Part shown: piece after piece, positions 30,514-39,910 of the stretch
How positions within the stretch are numbered: the first letter of the stretch is position 1
How the letters are laid out: each line of letters opens with the position of its first letter
The notes under the pieces: generated by a model
Database searches by the model: none
What the model was told of the DNA's origin: nothing
What the model saw: the letters and a program-made list of their open reading frames with translations, nothing else
NCBI RefSeq assembly: GCF_900116635.1
Contig: NZ_FPBJ01000004.1
Span: forward strand, 61,129-125,128
DNA: 64,000 nt
Reading direction: 5' to 3'
Origin: Xenorhabdus koppenhoeferi
Lineage (GTDB): Bacteria > Pseudomonadota > Gammaproteobacteria > Enterobacterales > Enterobacteriaceae
Translations under genes and position numbers: made by a program

Positions 30514-31614
30514 GTGATCATCATTAGATATCTAGTACGGGAAACTCTGAAAAGCCAAATCGCAATACTCTTCATCTTATTGCTGATCTTTTTCAGCCAG
30601 AAATTAGTTGAGGTATTGGGTGCGGCAGTTGAAGGAAATATTCCCGTAAATTTGGTTCTATCGTTGTTAGGTTTAGGTGTGCCTGAAATGGCGCAACTTA
30701 TTTTGCCCTTGAGTTTATTTCTCGGGATATTAATGACGTTCAGTAAACTTTATACCGAAAGCGAAATCACCGTAATGCATGCCTGCGGATTGGGCAAAAG
30801 TGTATTGGTGAAATCAGCTCTTATCCTTGCTTTAATCACAACCATGCTGGCGGCTGCCAACGTTATCTGGTTCACCCCGTGGTCTTCTAAATATCAGGCA
30901 CAAGTATTGGCCGATGCAAAAGCCAATCCAAGTCTTGCGGCGATCATGGAAGGACAGTTCAAGCCGTCTCGTGATGGCAACATGGTGCTTTATATCGGCA
31001 ATGTGAAGGGAAACACTTTTGAGAATGTATTCCTTGCCCAGCTGCGGCCGTCGAATGATCAACGCCCTTCGGTTGTGTTTGCGGATGGTGGGCATATGGA
31101 AGAGCTTTCGAACGGCAATCAGGTTGCGGTACTCCATAAGGGAACGCGTTACGAGGGTACGGCATTAATGCGCGATTTCCGCATCACCGAATTTATCAAC
31201 TATCAGGCGGTGATTGGTCATCAGAGGGCAGATATCGATAACAACAAAGTCGAGCAAAAATCACTTGAGCAGCTTTGGCATGCTACAGACGATGACTCCC
31301 GCGCAGAATTTCACTGGCGTCTGACTTTGATTTTATCTGTGCTGATTATGGCACTGATGGTGGTTCCGTTGAGTGCCGTGAACCCACGTCAGGGACGCAT
31401 ATTGAGTATGTTGCCAGCGATGTTGCTCTATCTGATTTTCTTCCTGCTGCAAAGCTCTCTGCGTTCCAATAGCAGTAAAGGCAAATTCGATCCTATGCTC
31501 TGGATGTGGCTGGTTAACGGCGCATATCTGGCCTTGGCTGTCGTGCTGAATCTGTGGGATACCGTACCCATGCGCAAGCTGCGTTCACGCTTTAAGAATC
31601 AAGGAGCGTCATGA
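30514..31614 (+). CDS. lptF: LPS export ABC permease LptF
   Basis: LptF is an inner-membrane half of the LptB2FG complex that extracts LPS toward LptC. The 366-residue protein has six membrane helices with a periplasmic beta-jellyroll between helices 3 and 4. It begins with GTG at 30514 (MIIIRYLVRETLKSQ), matching the E. coli N-terminus exactly in position. Its stop overlaps the lptG start. Confidence 0.97.
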   Translation: MIIIRYLVRETLKSQIAILFILLLIFFSQKLVEVLGAAVEGNIPVNLVLSLLGLGVPEMAQLILPLSLFLGILMTFSKLYTESEITVMHACGLGKSVLVKSALILALITTMLAAANVIWFTPWSSKYQAQVLADAKANPSLAAIMEGQFKPSRDGNMVLYIGNVKGNTFENVFLAQLRPSNDQRPSVVFADGGHMEELSNGNQVAVLHKGTRYEGTALMRDFRITEFINYQAVIGHQRADIDNNKVEQKSLEQLWHATDDDSRAEFHWRLTLILSVLIMALMVVPLSAVNPRQGRILSMLPAMLLYLIFFLLQSSLRSNSSKGKFDPMLWMWLVNGAYLALAVVLNLWDTVPMRKLRSRFKNQGAS

Positions 31615-32693
31615 TGTTTGGGGTATTGGATAGATACATCGGCCGGATGATTCTGCAAACCATCCTGATGACTTTGTTCATGCTGGTATCACTTTCCGGC
31701 ATTATCAAATTTGTCGATCAGCTGCGCAAAGTCGGGCAGGGTGAATATACCGCCTTTTCCGCAGGTATTTATACCCTGCTGAGTGTTCCCAAAGATATCC
31801 AGATCTTCTTCCCGATGGCAGCCTTGCTTGGTGCATTACTGGGTTTGGGAGCACTGGCTACACGCAGTGAGCTGGTAGTGATGCAGGCTTCCGGTTTTAC
31901 CCGCCTGCAAGTAGCAGGTTCTGTCATGAAAACGGCGATCCCGCTGGTTTTGCTGACGATGGTTATTGGTGAATGGGTTGCTCCGCAAGGGGAGCAGCTC
32001 GCCCGTAATTATCGATCCCAAAAAATGTATGGCGGTTCGCTGATGTCCACGACCAAAGGTTTATGGGCAAAAGACGGACAGGATTTTGTCTATATTCAGA
32101 GCGTGGATAAAGATAATTCTCTGAACGGTGTTAACATCTATCACGTTGATAAAAATAGAAAGCTGCTGTTCGTGAAATATGCTGCTTCAGCGGTATATGA
32201 CAAAGATAATCAGCAATGGAAGTTATCTCAGGTTGAAGAGTCTGATTTAATGCAAAATGGCCGGATTACGGGTTCACAACGTATTTCTGCGGATTGGAAA
32301 AGCCGGTTGACACCAGAAAAGCTGGGCGTGGTTTCCCTTGATCCTGAAGCACTCTCCATTCGTGGCCTGCATGAATACATTACATATCTGAAACAGGGCC
32401 AACAGGATGCCGGGCGTTACCAGCTCAATATGTGGAAGAAAGTCTTCGCACCATTATCAGTTGCGGTGATGATGCTGATGGCACTCTCCTTCATTTTTGG
32501 TCCGCTGCGCAGTGTTCCAATGGGATACAGAGTAATTGTGGGTATCAGTACGGGCTTCTTTTTCTACGTCCTGAATGAAATATTCGGCCCACTCAGCTTA
32601 GTTTATAGCATGCCACCGATATTGGGGGCGTTGCTGCCAAGTTTGTTATTTTTTTGCCTGAGTATTTACTTACTTCTGCATAAAAAACAATAA
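31611..32693 (+). CDS. lptG: LPS export ABC permease LptG
   Basis: The partner permease of LptF, 360 residues, same architecture. The start at 31611 overlaps the lptF stop (ATGA); a second ATG at 31614 matches the E. coli N-terminus MFGVLDRYIG, so either could be used. Conserved segments include LVSLSGIIKFVDQLRKVGQG and SFIFGPLRSVPMG. Confidence 0.97.
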   Translation: MMFGVLDRYIGRMILQTILMTLFMLVSLSGIIKFVDQLRKVGQGEYTAFSAGIYTLLSVPKDIQIFFPMAALLGALLGLGALATRSELVVMQASGFTRLQVAGSVMKTAIPLVLLTMVIGEWVAPQGEQLARNYRSQKMYGGSLMSTTKGLWAKDGQDFVYIQSVDKDNSLNGVNIYHVDKNRKLLFVKYAASAVYDKDNQQWKLSQVEESDLMQNGRITGSQRISADWKSRLTPEKLGVVSLDPEALSIRGLHEYITYLKQGQQDAGRYQLNMWKKVFAPLSVAVMMLMALSFIFGPLRSVPMGYRVIVGISTGFFFYVLNEIFGPLSLVYSMPPILGALLPSLLFFCLSIYLLLHKKQ

Positions 32694-32696
32694 CGG

Positions 32697-32764
32697 TGAC
32701 TGGGGTGAACTGGGGTGAAGTGAGTACAGCCAACAAAGCTGCAACTTGAAAGACGGCAGATATT
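32697..32764. repeat. ERIC fragment (right half)
   Basis: Begins at the ERIC core (TGACTGGGGTGA), has an internal duplication of CTGGGGTGAA, then AGCCAACAAAGCTGCAACTT and GAAAGACGGCAGATATT. The left half is absent. It directly follows the lptG stop and could provide its 3' end. Confidence 0.85.
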
Positions 32765-32883
32765 CTATCAGGCACTTAAATCATCTTTAAAATTAATGTC
32801 CTGTATCAATTGATGCAAAGCGGGGGATCACTATAATGACGATCTCACAATATTTTATTTTCGACGTTAAACAGGAGTTTCTA

Positions 32884-33270
32884 ATGTCACGTTCTATTCA
32901 TACCGAAAATGCACCAGCCGCAATCGGCCCTTATGTACAGGGTGTTGATCTGGGCAGTATGGTTATCACTTCCGGCCAGATCCCTGTTGATCCGAAAACC
33001 GGTGCTATCCCTGAAGATGTTACAGCTCAAGCCCGTCAGTCTTTAGAAAACGTTAAAGCTATCATTGAGCAATCTGGCCTGAAAGTATCTGATATCGTAA
33101 AAACGACTGTGTTTGTCAAAGACCTGAATGACTTTACAACCGTCAATGCAGCTTATGAAGCGTTCTTCAATGAGCATAATGCACCATTTCCTGCTCGCTC
33201 ATGTGTTGAAGTCGCCCGTTTACCAAAAGATGTGAAAATAGAAATTGAAGCGATCGCTGTCCGTAGCTAA
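32884..33270 (+). CDS. ridA: 2-iminobutanoate/2-iminopropanoate deaminase RidA
   Basis: RidA (YjgF/YER057c) hydrolyses reactive enamine/imine intermediates from PLP enzymes. I chose the ATG at 32884 (MSRSIHTENAPAAIGPYVQG), which follows CAGGAG and gives 128 residues, the E. coli length. The upstream in-frame ATG (32836) adds 16 non-conserved residues. The substrate-binding Arg is in the conserved ARSCVEVARLP segment. Confidence 0.96.
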   Translation: MSRSIHTENAPAAIGPYVQGVDLGSMVITSGQIPVDPKTGAIPEDVTAQARQSLENVKAIIEQSGLKVSDIVKTTVFVKDLNDFTTVNAAYEAFFNEHNAPFPARSCVEVARLPKDVKIEIEAIAVRS

Positions 33271-33271
33271 T

Positions 33272-33703
33272 TTAGCGTTGCCAATGCCGTTTTTTGCCAA
33301 AACCGAGAGTGTTGTCCACCATTTTGATTTCATTCAGATTGAGCTGCCAGATAGGGGATTTGGCCGCTGACGCGACAGGAAAACGGCGGCAGTAACGTGT
33401 TCTGGCCAGGGTTTCAGCGTCACCTGTCAGCCGGAGTACTTCTCCACGAAACTGAATGCCTTTGATTTTAGCGATATTACGGGTTTGTCCCGCAATAGTA
33501 CCTGCAACAACAGGGTTTTTCTGCATAAGCTGACCATGACGGGTATCAGGTTCAGTCATAAACCAGAATGCCACGCTATCAGCATCAAAGACATAAAAGC
33601 AGCTCGCACACCATAAATCCTGGGTTGAGGAAGTACAAAGTGTAAATACGTGCTGTTCGGCAAGATATCGGCTAATAGTTAAAATTTCTTTATTTAAATA
33701 CAT
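33272..33703 (-). CDS. yhbP: YhbP family protein (UPF0306)
   Basis: A 143-residue protein resembling E. coli YhbP, related to the pyridoxamine 5'-phosphate oxidase-like split-barrel fold. Shared segments include [32 protein letters not shown] and the C-terminal [13 protein letters not shown]. Function unknown, possibly flavin binding. It starts the yhb block shared with E. coli. Confidence 0.9.
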   Translation of the reverse strand: MYLNKEILTISRYLAEQHVFTLCTSSTQDLWCASCFYVFDADSVAFWFMTEPDTRHGQLMQKNPVVAGTIAGQTRNIAKIKGIQFRGEVLRLTGDAETLARTRYCRRFPVASAAKSPIWQLNLNEIKMVDNTLGFGKKRHWQR

Positions 33704-33819
33704 ATATTTCCATGCTGTTATTTTGCCTGTTTGTAACAGAACACGACTGGATGTTTGTCCAGTTTCGTGTTCTGCACTTAACTAAATATACCGAGAGGTT
33801 TGCATGGGAACACTATAAA

Positions 33820-34071
33820 TTATTTATAGATTTCGGCAACTCCGTTGAGCTGATTCTGACCATTTGCAAAAACAACGCGGAAATAACTCGCCCCAGCTTT
33901 GTCAGCTTTTTTGGATAACTCTTCGGTTAAGTTATCCAGTGTAGATGCGCCAGTTACTGAAACAACACCAATCTTATCATCTTTAGCATTTTTCACTTCA
34001 GCAGCCGCAAATAAACCAAATGAAATAGCACTTAATGCTAAAATAGCCATGATGTTTTTTACAGACTTCAT
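33820..34071 (-). CDS. DUF1471 (YhcN/BhsA family) small periplasmic protein
   Basis: An 83-residue secreted protein with a signal peptide (MKSVKNIMAILALSAISFGLFA) and a DUF1471 domain with GVVSVTGASTLDNLTEELSKKAD and YFRVVFANGQNQLNGVAEIYK. In E. coli these proteins (BhsA, YhcN, YjfY) respond to stress and affect surface properties and biofilm. Which paralogue this is cannot be settled. Confidence 0.88.
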   Translation of the reverse strand: MKSVKNIMAILALSAISFGLFAAAEVKNAKDDKIGVVSVTGASTLDNLTEELSKKADKAGASYFRVVFANGQNQLNGVAEIYK

Positions 34072-34341
34072 CTTTAGATCCTCTGTTCACTCTTAAAATA
34101 GGTTTCATCCTTTTGTGATACGGCTTATGTTATACCTCTGTTTCGAAAATGATAATTAGCAATTATTGCTATAATTGTTCAATAATTTTGAATTAAAATT
34201 ACTAACATTGCATATCAATCTATATATATTTAAAATAATTCAAGATGTTAACTTGATGAAATACTAAAAATTTGGCCTATACCCAAATAACACATTAATT
34301 ACTTATGGTAATCTAACCATAAAAATTATTAAAAATAAGTA

Positions 34342-34674
34342 ATGAATATTAAAGAATCTAATTGGTATATTTACCTGATCAGAACACAAAGTGGCTCTTT
34401 GTATACCGGGATCACTACCGATATATCCCGGCGATTGATGCAACATGCATCTGGAAAAGGTGCCAAGGCCTTAAGAGGAAAAGGCCCTTTGATCTTGGTC
34501 TATCAGAGTTTGGTAAAGGATCGGGAAACAGCGTTGAAAGTGGAATATCGCATAAAGAAACTCAGTAAACGACAAAAAGAGAGGCTGATTATGCTCCAGC
34601 CCCTCTGTATAACGACTTATTTAGTAACATTCGGGTTATCTGAAAAGTTTTTAACTCAATCAGTGAACCCTTAA
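34342..34674 (+). CDS. yhbQ: GIY-YIG family protein YhbQ
   Basis: A 110-residue protein with the GIY-YIG nuclease fold: [20 protein letters not shown] at the start, then [21 protein letters not shown]. coli YhbQ (100 aa) is the orthologue and has been reported as a structure-specific nuclease-like protein. The last 25 residues ([13 protein letters not shown]...) look like an unrelated extension. It converges with yhbS. Confidence 0.92.
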   Translation: MNIKESNWYIYLIRTQSGSLYTGITTDISRRLMQHASGKGAKALRGKGPLILVYQSLVKDRETALKVEYRIKKLSKRQKERLIMLQPLCITTYLVTFGLSEKFLTQSVNP

Positions 34675-34681
34675 GAAGTGA

Positions 34682-35200
34682 TCATTCAGACAGCGACCAC
34701 AGGTTATCAAAATGGGCAGGATAAGTAACCAGACCTTGACAACCCTCCAGCGAAACATCAGCCAGAGGATAAATCAGGAAATAATCCTCACAATCAGGCC
34801 ATGAACAATACAATTGATATGCGTTGGCAAGCTGGAAACCGAAGCGGCAGTAATACTCAGAGTCCCCCAGAGCCACAACCACTCTATATCCAAACTCATT
34901 CAGGCTGTCCAGACCTTCATAAACCAATTTTTCACTAAGCCCATGATGACGGTATTGTTCCGCAACTGCCAATGGCCCCAGACTGACCCACTGACGATCT
35001 TCGCCATTGATATCAACTGGCGTGAAACCGACATAGCCAATCACATGGCCTTCATCGTTAGTCGCAACAATGCCCAGTGTCAACAAACCATCTTCTCTCA
35101 GTTGATTAACGACTTCAGCTTCAGCCGATGTCTCAAAAGATTGACGCAACAAGCTATCAATCCCCATCGCATCGACAGGAATTTCAACCCTGATTAACAT
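34682..35200 (-). CDS. yhbS: GNAT N-acetyltransferase YhbS
   Basis: A 172-residue GNAT protein with the acetyl-CoA loop region LAVAEQYRHHGLSEKLVYEGL and the following VVALGDSEYYCRFGFQLA. E. coli YhbS is the positional orthologue, described as a predicted acetyltransferase. The start codon overlaps the end of the yhbT pseudogene. Confidence 0.9.
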   Translation of the reverse strand: MLIRVEIPVDAMGIDSLLRQSFETSAEAEVVNQLREDGLLTLGIVATNDEGHVIGYVGFTPVDINGEDRQWVSLGPLAVAEQYRHHGLSEKLVYEGLDSLNEFGYRVVVALGDSEYYCRFGFQLANAYQLYCSWPDCEDYFLIYPLADVSLEGCQGLVTYPAHFDNLWSLSE

Positions 35201-35589
35201 GACAATAACGCGCGATCGTATTGATCGGCGCCCTCTTTATGTCCCGCTTTGATAAATCCAGTCAGACGCAATAAACCAAAGCGAAGAATGGATGGCATAG
35301 ATTCCGGCTCAATGGAATCCATCAAATTTTCTACATTCAGTCCCAATTCTGTGTTTCCTTCAATCCGTAAACGACGCTGAAAAAACAGTGTAAGCCAAGA
35401 TCCCGCACTTCAATTTTTAACCAACGGGAATCCAAAAACGCCTGCCCCTTCTGCCTGTGCTCTCGGAACCTGCCAGCCAGGAAGCTGTTCCAGCACCTGA
35501 CACAGTAAGACAAAAGGAGTTGTTTTAAATGGGAAACTCAGTAGTGCAGATCCCGATCCTACATCAAGGATCGATAATAAATCTCCCAT
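35194..35589 (-). pseudogene. yhbT: yhbT (SCP-2/ubiquinone-synthesis accessory type) pseudogene
   Basis: The N-terminal part reads LLSFPFKTTPFVLLCQVLEQ as in YhbT, then the frame shifts near 35435. In the next frame DSRWLKIEVRDLGL is followed directly by FFQRRLRIEGNTELGL and NLMDSIEPESMPSILRF, the YhbT C-terminus. Comparison with E. coli YhbT shows about 45 central residues missing between DLGL and FFQRR. So there are two lesions: a frameshift and an internal deletion. The stop at 35194 overlaps the yhbS start, as expected for a yhbTS pair. Confidence 0.85.
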
Positions 35590-35786
35590 CACAAAACGTC
35601 TACAGAACAAACATCAAAAACAAAGGGAAAGCCATTTTTGGGTATGTGGATTTATACATGGCAGCTTTACCCCCTCCCCTTCACCTGTCAACTATTCCTG
35701 CCAATGCCCTATTGACGGAGTCAAATTCAACCTCTGATAATAGCGTTTAAAATTTATTATCGTTATTAATCACACAATGAAAAAAT

Positions 35787-37484
35787 ATGTACGAATTTAA
35801 CCTCGTGTTGTTAGTGCTTCAGCAAATGTGTGTCTATCTGGTGATTGCCTGGCTGCTGAGCAAAACACCTCTCTTTATTCCCCTGCTGCAAGTTACCGTC
35901 CGTTTACCACATAAGATGATGTGCTACGTGATTTTTTCCGTCTTTTGTATTATGGGCACATACTTTGGACTGAATGTTAATGATTCCATTGCCAATACCC
36001 GCGCTATCGGGGCCGTATTGGGTGGTTTTCTCGGAGGGCCAACGGTAGGGGCAATGGTGGGATTCACAGGCGGATTGCATCGCTATTCTCTCGGTGGAAT
36101 GACCGCCTTCAGTTGTATGGTATCCACGATTGTGGAAGGGATATTGGGTGGCCTGGTACATATTTACCTGATGAAGCGAGGACAGATTAATAAGTTACTG
36201 AATCCGTGGACAGCTGCTATTGTCACTTTCTTCGCCGAATGTACCCAAATGGGCATTATTTTACTGCTTGCCAATCCTTTCAATGAAGCACTGAGTTTGG
36301 TGAAAAACATCGCCGCGCCGATGATCATCGCCAATAGTATCGGAGCCGCCATGTTTATCCGTATTCTATTGGACAGACGCGCCATTTTCGAAAAATATAC
36401 CAGCGCCTTTTCTGCCCAGGCTCTAAAAATTGCCGTCTGCACAGAAGGAATTTTACGCAAAGGCTTCAATCAAGATAACAGCATGCGAGTGGCAAAAGTT
36501 ATCTATCAGGAGCTGGGAATTGGCGCTGTCGCTATCACTGACAGAGAAAAGTTACTCGCATTTATTGGTATTGGCTCTGATCATCATTTGCCCGGTACGC
36601 CGATTGCTTCCGAGCAATCACGCAGTGCAATTGAAAATAATGAAGTCGTGTATGCCGATGGTAATGAAACGCCCTACTGCTGTTCTCTAAATCCTGCTTG
36701 TAAGCTTGGTTCTGCTCTGGTAATCCCTCTGCGGGGAGAAAATCAGCAAGTGATTGGCACCATCAAACTTTACGAAGCTAAAAATCGTTTATTCAGTTCT
36801 ATCAATCGTACATTGGGTGAGGGAATTGCCAGCTTGCTCTCTGCCCAGATCCTTGCCGGACAATATGAAAGGAATAAGCAGTCTTTGCTGCAATCAGAAG
36901 TGAAGCTGCTTCACGCGCAAGTGAATCCTCACTTTTTATTTAATGCCCTGAATACATTACAAGCTGTGATCCGTCGGGATAGCCAGCAAGCAGGTCGACT
37001 TGTGCAGTATCTTTCTACATTTTTCCGTAAGAATTTGAAGCGTCCCGAAGAAATTGCCACGTTGGAAAATGAAATAGAGCATGTGAATGCTTACTTACAA
37101 ATAGAGAAAGCTCGCTTTCAGGAACGGCTTCAGATTGCCATAGAGATACCGGAATTCCTGTACGATGCAAAATTACCCGCATTTTCCCTACAACCAATAG
37201 TAGAAAATGCAATTAAACATGGCACGTCACAGTTACTTGATACAGGAAGAATTACGATTAGGGCCCATCAGGAAGATGATTTGCTATTGGTCGAGATTGA
37301 AGATAATGCCGGACTTTATAGTCCAAAACAGACAAGAGATGGACTTGGGATGAGTCTGGTAGATAAACGTCTCCAGCTTCGTTATGGTAAACAGTATGGC
37401 GTAAGTGTTGATCACCAGACAGAAAAATTTACCCGTGTCATTTTATGTTTACCATTGGAAAAAGAGGCTAAAAAAGCGGCGTAA
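35787..37484 (+). CDS. btsS: Pyruvate-sensing histidine kinase BtsS (YehU)
   Basis: A LytS-type sensor kinase of 565 residues: six or so N-terminal membrane helices (5TM-Lyt domain), a GAF domain (about residues 215-350), the His phosphorylation box [20 protein letters not shown], and an ATPase domain with ENAIKHG, EDNAG and GLGMSLV. In E. coli BtsS binds external pyruvate and activates BtsR. It is followed 2 bases later by btsR. The E. coli target gene btsT is not in the window. Confidence 0.93.
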   Translation: MYEFNLVLLVLQQMCVYLVIAWLLSKTPLFIPLLQVTVRLPHKMMCYVIFSVFCIMGTYFGLNVNDSIANTRAIGAVLGGFLGGPTVGAMVGFTGGLHRYSLGGMTAFSCMVSTIVEGILGGLVHIYLMKRGQINKLLNPWTAAIVTFFAECTQMGIILLLANPFNEALSLVKNIAAPMIIANSIGAAMFIRILLDRRAIFEKYTSAFSAQALKIAVCTEGILRKGFNQDNSMRVAKVIYQELGIGAVAITDREKLLAFIGIGSDHHLPGTPIASEQSRSAIENNEVVYADGNETPYCCSLNPACKLGSALVIPLRGENQQVIGTIKLYEAKNRLFSSINRTLGEGIASLLSAQILAGQYERNKQSLLQSEVKLLHAQVNPHFLFNALNTLQAVIRRDSQQAGRLVQYLSTFFRKNLKRPEEIATLENEIEHVNAYLQIEKARFQERLQIAIEIPEFLYDAKLPAFSLQPIVENAIKHGTSQLLDTGRITIRAHQEDDLLLVEIEDNAGLYSPKQTRDGLGMSLVDKRLQLRYGKQYGVSVDHQTEKFTRVILCLPLEKEAKKAA

Positions 37485-37486
37485 AT

Positions 37487-38206
37487 ATGAATGTATTAAT
37501 TGTTGATGATGAACCATTGGCACGTGAGAATCTACGTTGTCTGCTGGAAAAAGAAACGGATATCCAAATTATCGGTGAATGTGCCAACGCCGTGGAAGCG
37601 ATTGGTGCCATCCACCGTTTAAAACCGGATGTCGTCTTCCTTGATATTCAAATGCCCCGCATTACTGGGCTGGAGATGGCAGGAATGCTCGATCCTGAGC
37701 ATCGTCCTTATATTGTTTTTTTGACTGCGTTTGATGAATATGCAGTGCAAGCCTTTGAAGAACATGCTTTCGATTATTTATTGAAGCCACTGGAAAAAGA
37801 GCGCTTGGGTAAAACATTGCAACGCCTGCGTTCTGGCTATCAAAAGCAAAATCTCACTGAACTGCAACGCGAAAATGAGCAACTGAAATATATTCCTTGC
37901 ACAGGGCATAGCCGGATCTGGCTGATGCCATTGGATGATGTACTGTATGTAACTTCCCGGCTGGGTGGTGTTTATGTCATGAGTGCCAGCGGGCAGGAAG
38001 GTTTTACCGAACTGACTCTACGAACGCTGGAAACCCGAACTCCATTAACTCGCAATCATCGTCAGTATCTGGTCAATATGAGCCATTTGCGCCAAATTGT
38101 TTTTGGGGAAAACGGACAAGCAGAATTGGTTCTGAGCAATGATAAACACATTCCGGTTAGCCGTCGTTATTTGAAACCACTAAAAGAAGAATTGGGATTA
38201 AATTAA
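37487..38206 (+). CDS. btsR: LytTR response regulator BtsR (YehT)
   Basis: A 239-residue regulator with a receiver domain ([15 protein letters not shown]; phospho-acceptor Asp in [11 protein letters not shown]; Lys in YLLKPLEKE) and a C-terminal LytTR DNA-binding domain (about residues 135-239). It is co-transcribed with btsS and predicted to activate a pyruvate transporter gene. Confidence 0.94.
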   Translation: MNVLIVDDEPLARENLRCLLEKETDIQIIGECANAVEAIGAIHRLKPDVVFLDIQMPRITGLEMAGMLDPEHRPYIVFLTAFDEYAVQAFEEHAFDYLLKPLEKERLGKTLQRLRSGYQKQNLTELQRENEQLKYIPCTGHSRIWLMPLDDVLYVTSRLGGVYVMSASGQEGFTELTLRTLETRTPLTRNHRQYLVNMSHLRQIVFGENGQAELVLSNDKHIPVSRRYLKPLKEELGLN

Positions 38207-38272
38207 TCTGAACTAATACACATGATTCATCAAAGTGAACGCTTATTTTCAAATACTTAAACTAAAGCCGAA

Positions 38273-38291
38273 TTGAAAGACGACGGGTATA
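38273..38291. repeat. ERIC tip fragment
   Basis: TTGAAAGACGACGGGTATA is identical to the right end of the ERIC at 20963-21089; the rest of the element is absent. Confidence 0.8.
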
Positions 38292-38394
38292 AACCTATTT
38301 CAAAAAACTAGCCCAGACCTGATTCAAATTTCATCTTTTCGGTATTTTACTTATCGATAAAGTAACCGAGTTAACGAAGGTTATCATTTCATAG

Positions 38395-38420
38395 GTGTTC
38401 CCCGTAGTTACGGGGAACAT
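38395..38420. repeat. Solitary type I-E CRISPR-repeat-like palindrome
   Basis: GTGTTCCCCGTAGTTACGG followed by GGAAC has the GTGTTCCCCG...CGGGG core of enterobacterial type I-E repeats. The arms GTTCCCCGTA / TACGGGGAAC pair perfectly over 10 bp with 2 bases between. There is only one copy, no spacers and no cas genes in the window, so it is not an array. Confidence 0.5.
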
Positions 38421-38555
38421 GCTGAATCTTGCCGCAATGCAATTCTGACGGCCGGTTTAATGAATAAAATTCATAACCACTATCATTTTTCAGGTATTAA
38501 TCAAAGTTTATTAGGGTGTTAGTCTTTAGCCACAACATAACGACTGTCTTTTTTC

Positions 38556-38596
38556 ATTAGGGTTAATGGCAGTCATAATTATTAGCGTTAATGGCA
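38556..38596. promoter_or_regulatory. Paired direct repeats upstream of LysR gene
   Basis: ATTAGGGTTAATGGCA (38556) and ATTAGCGTTAATGGCA (38581) match at 15 of 16 positions and start 25 bases apart, about two and a half helix turns. They lie about 90-150 bases before the LysR start and may be regulator-binding sites. Confidence 0.45.
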
Positions 38597-38685
38597 ATTA
38601 TATTGAATATCATCCCTTCGTGCCCATTATTAGAAATTAATATATCAAAACATATATATTAAAATGATCACTTTGCAACCAGATC

Positions 38686-39663
38686 ATGCTGATGGAAAAG
38701 AGGGGTATGAGTAAGATGCTGAAGGATAATTTTACGGCTATTTTTTATCTGATTGTCGTTGCGCATGAGAGGAGTTTCACTCGTGCTGCTGCAAAACTTG
38801 GACTCTCACAATCTGCATTAAGCCATGCTATAAGGAGCCTGGAAGAAAGACTGGATATTCGATTACTAGCCCGGACGACCCGCAGCGTGGTGCCCACTGA
38901 AGCGGGAGAAATGCTGATTAACAATATCAGCCCCCATTTGAATGAAATTGAAAATGATCTCATCACGCTGACGGATATGCGGGATCGGATTGCGGGTAAT
39001 ATCCGCATTACGCTGGGAGAACATGCGCTTCAGTCTACAGTGTGGCCATTATTACAGCCTTTTGTGCGTGAATATCCCGATATTCATGTAGAACTGTTTA
39101 TGGATAACAGTATGACCGATATTATCAGCGGCCGTTTTGATGCGGGAGTACGTCTGGGGACGCTGGTAGCTAAAGATATGGTGGCTGTACGGATTGGCCC
39201 GGACTGGAGAGAGTGTGTGGTGGGAGCGCCAGAATATTTTGCGGCTCACGGTAAACCGGAAACGCCGCTCGATTTGCAGCAGCACAATTGTATCAATATC
39301 CGGCGACCTACCTTAGAGGGTCTATATACCTGGGAATTTTCTAAGGGTGGGCAGCGAACGCGGGTACGGGTTAAAGGTCAGCTGACTTTTAATAATCTGG
39401 AGATGCGTATAGAAGCGGCTGCTTTGGGGCATGGATTATCTATTGTTCCTGAAGACTCGGTAGAAAAAGAAGTTGCTGAAGGGAAGTTAGTTAAAGTTTT
39501 AGAGGATTGGTGTGAACCTTTCCCGGGGTATTTTCTTTATTATCCGAGTCGGAAACAACATACATCGGCTTTTGTAAGATTAATTGAAGCATTTCGTTAT
39601 AAAGGCCAAAGTAAAAACGGCATGCAAAAAAACGGTCTTGAATATCAGGAAATAGGCACATAG
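38686..39663 (+). CDS. LysR-family transcriptional regulator
   Basis: A protein of up to 325 residues with an N-terminal winged helix (FTRAAAKLGLSQSALSHAIRSLEERLDIRLLARTTR) and a LysR substrate-binding domain. It resembles the DmlR/YafC group. The start could be 38686, 38707 (MSKMLKDNF) or 38716; the last two fit family lengths better. No obvious adjacent target is divergent to it; btsR upstream is co-oriented and the gene downstream is a trimeric autotransporter. Inducer unknown. Confidence 0.88.
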   Translation: MLMEKRGMSKMLKDNFTAIFYLIVVAHERSFTRAAAKLGLSQSALSHAIRSLEERLDIRLLARTTRSVVPTEAGEMLINNISPHLNEIENDLITLTDMRDRIAGNIRITLGEHALQSTVWPLLQPFVREYPDIHVELFMDNSMTDIISGRFDAGVRLGTLVAKDMVAVRIGPDWRECVVGAPEYFAAHGKPETPLDLQQHNCINIRRPTLEGLYTWEFSKGGQRTRVRVKGQLTFNNLEMRIEAAALGHGLSIVPEDSVEKEVAEGKLVKVLEDWCEPFPGYFLYYPSRKQHTSAFVRLIEAFRYKGQSKNGMQKNGLEYQEIGT

Positions 39664-39910
39664 TTTTTATTATAAAACCACTTATTTACCCGAAATTATA
39701 AATGCACGGGTATTAATCTAAAATCCATTAATATTTATTAAAAAAATAAGAAAATAAGGAATGATTTAGAATTAAAAAACCTAATGATTTATTTAAAAAA
39801 AGATTAAGTTTATTAAAGAAAGTAATTTAAGAATTAATAAAATGTAAGCCAATACATTTTGTTAGTAGTTCCACACACTAATCACTCATTAATAATGGGA
39901 AAATTTTAAT

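Larger units (their letters stand above)
38207..38685. other. Intergenic region with CRISPR-like palindrome and paired direct repeats
   Basis: The 479-base gap between btsR and the LysR gene has an ERIC tip (38273-38291), a solitary CRISPR-repeat-like palindrome (38395-38420) and two 16-base direct repeats (38556-38596). No ORF was recognised. Confidence 0.6.

Noticed and set aside
34160..34177. Perfect CAATTAT-TGCT-ATAATTG dyad and nearby GATAATTA, considered as a Fur box
   Set aside because: The match to the 19-base Fur consensus is poor, and such A/T dyads are expected by chance in this AT-rich gap.
38395..38420. A CRISPR array
   Set aside because: Only one repeat-like unit is present, with no second copy at spacer distance and no cas genes, so it is reported only as a solitary palindrome.
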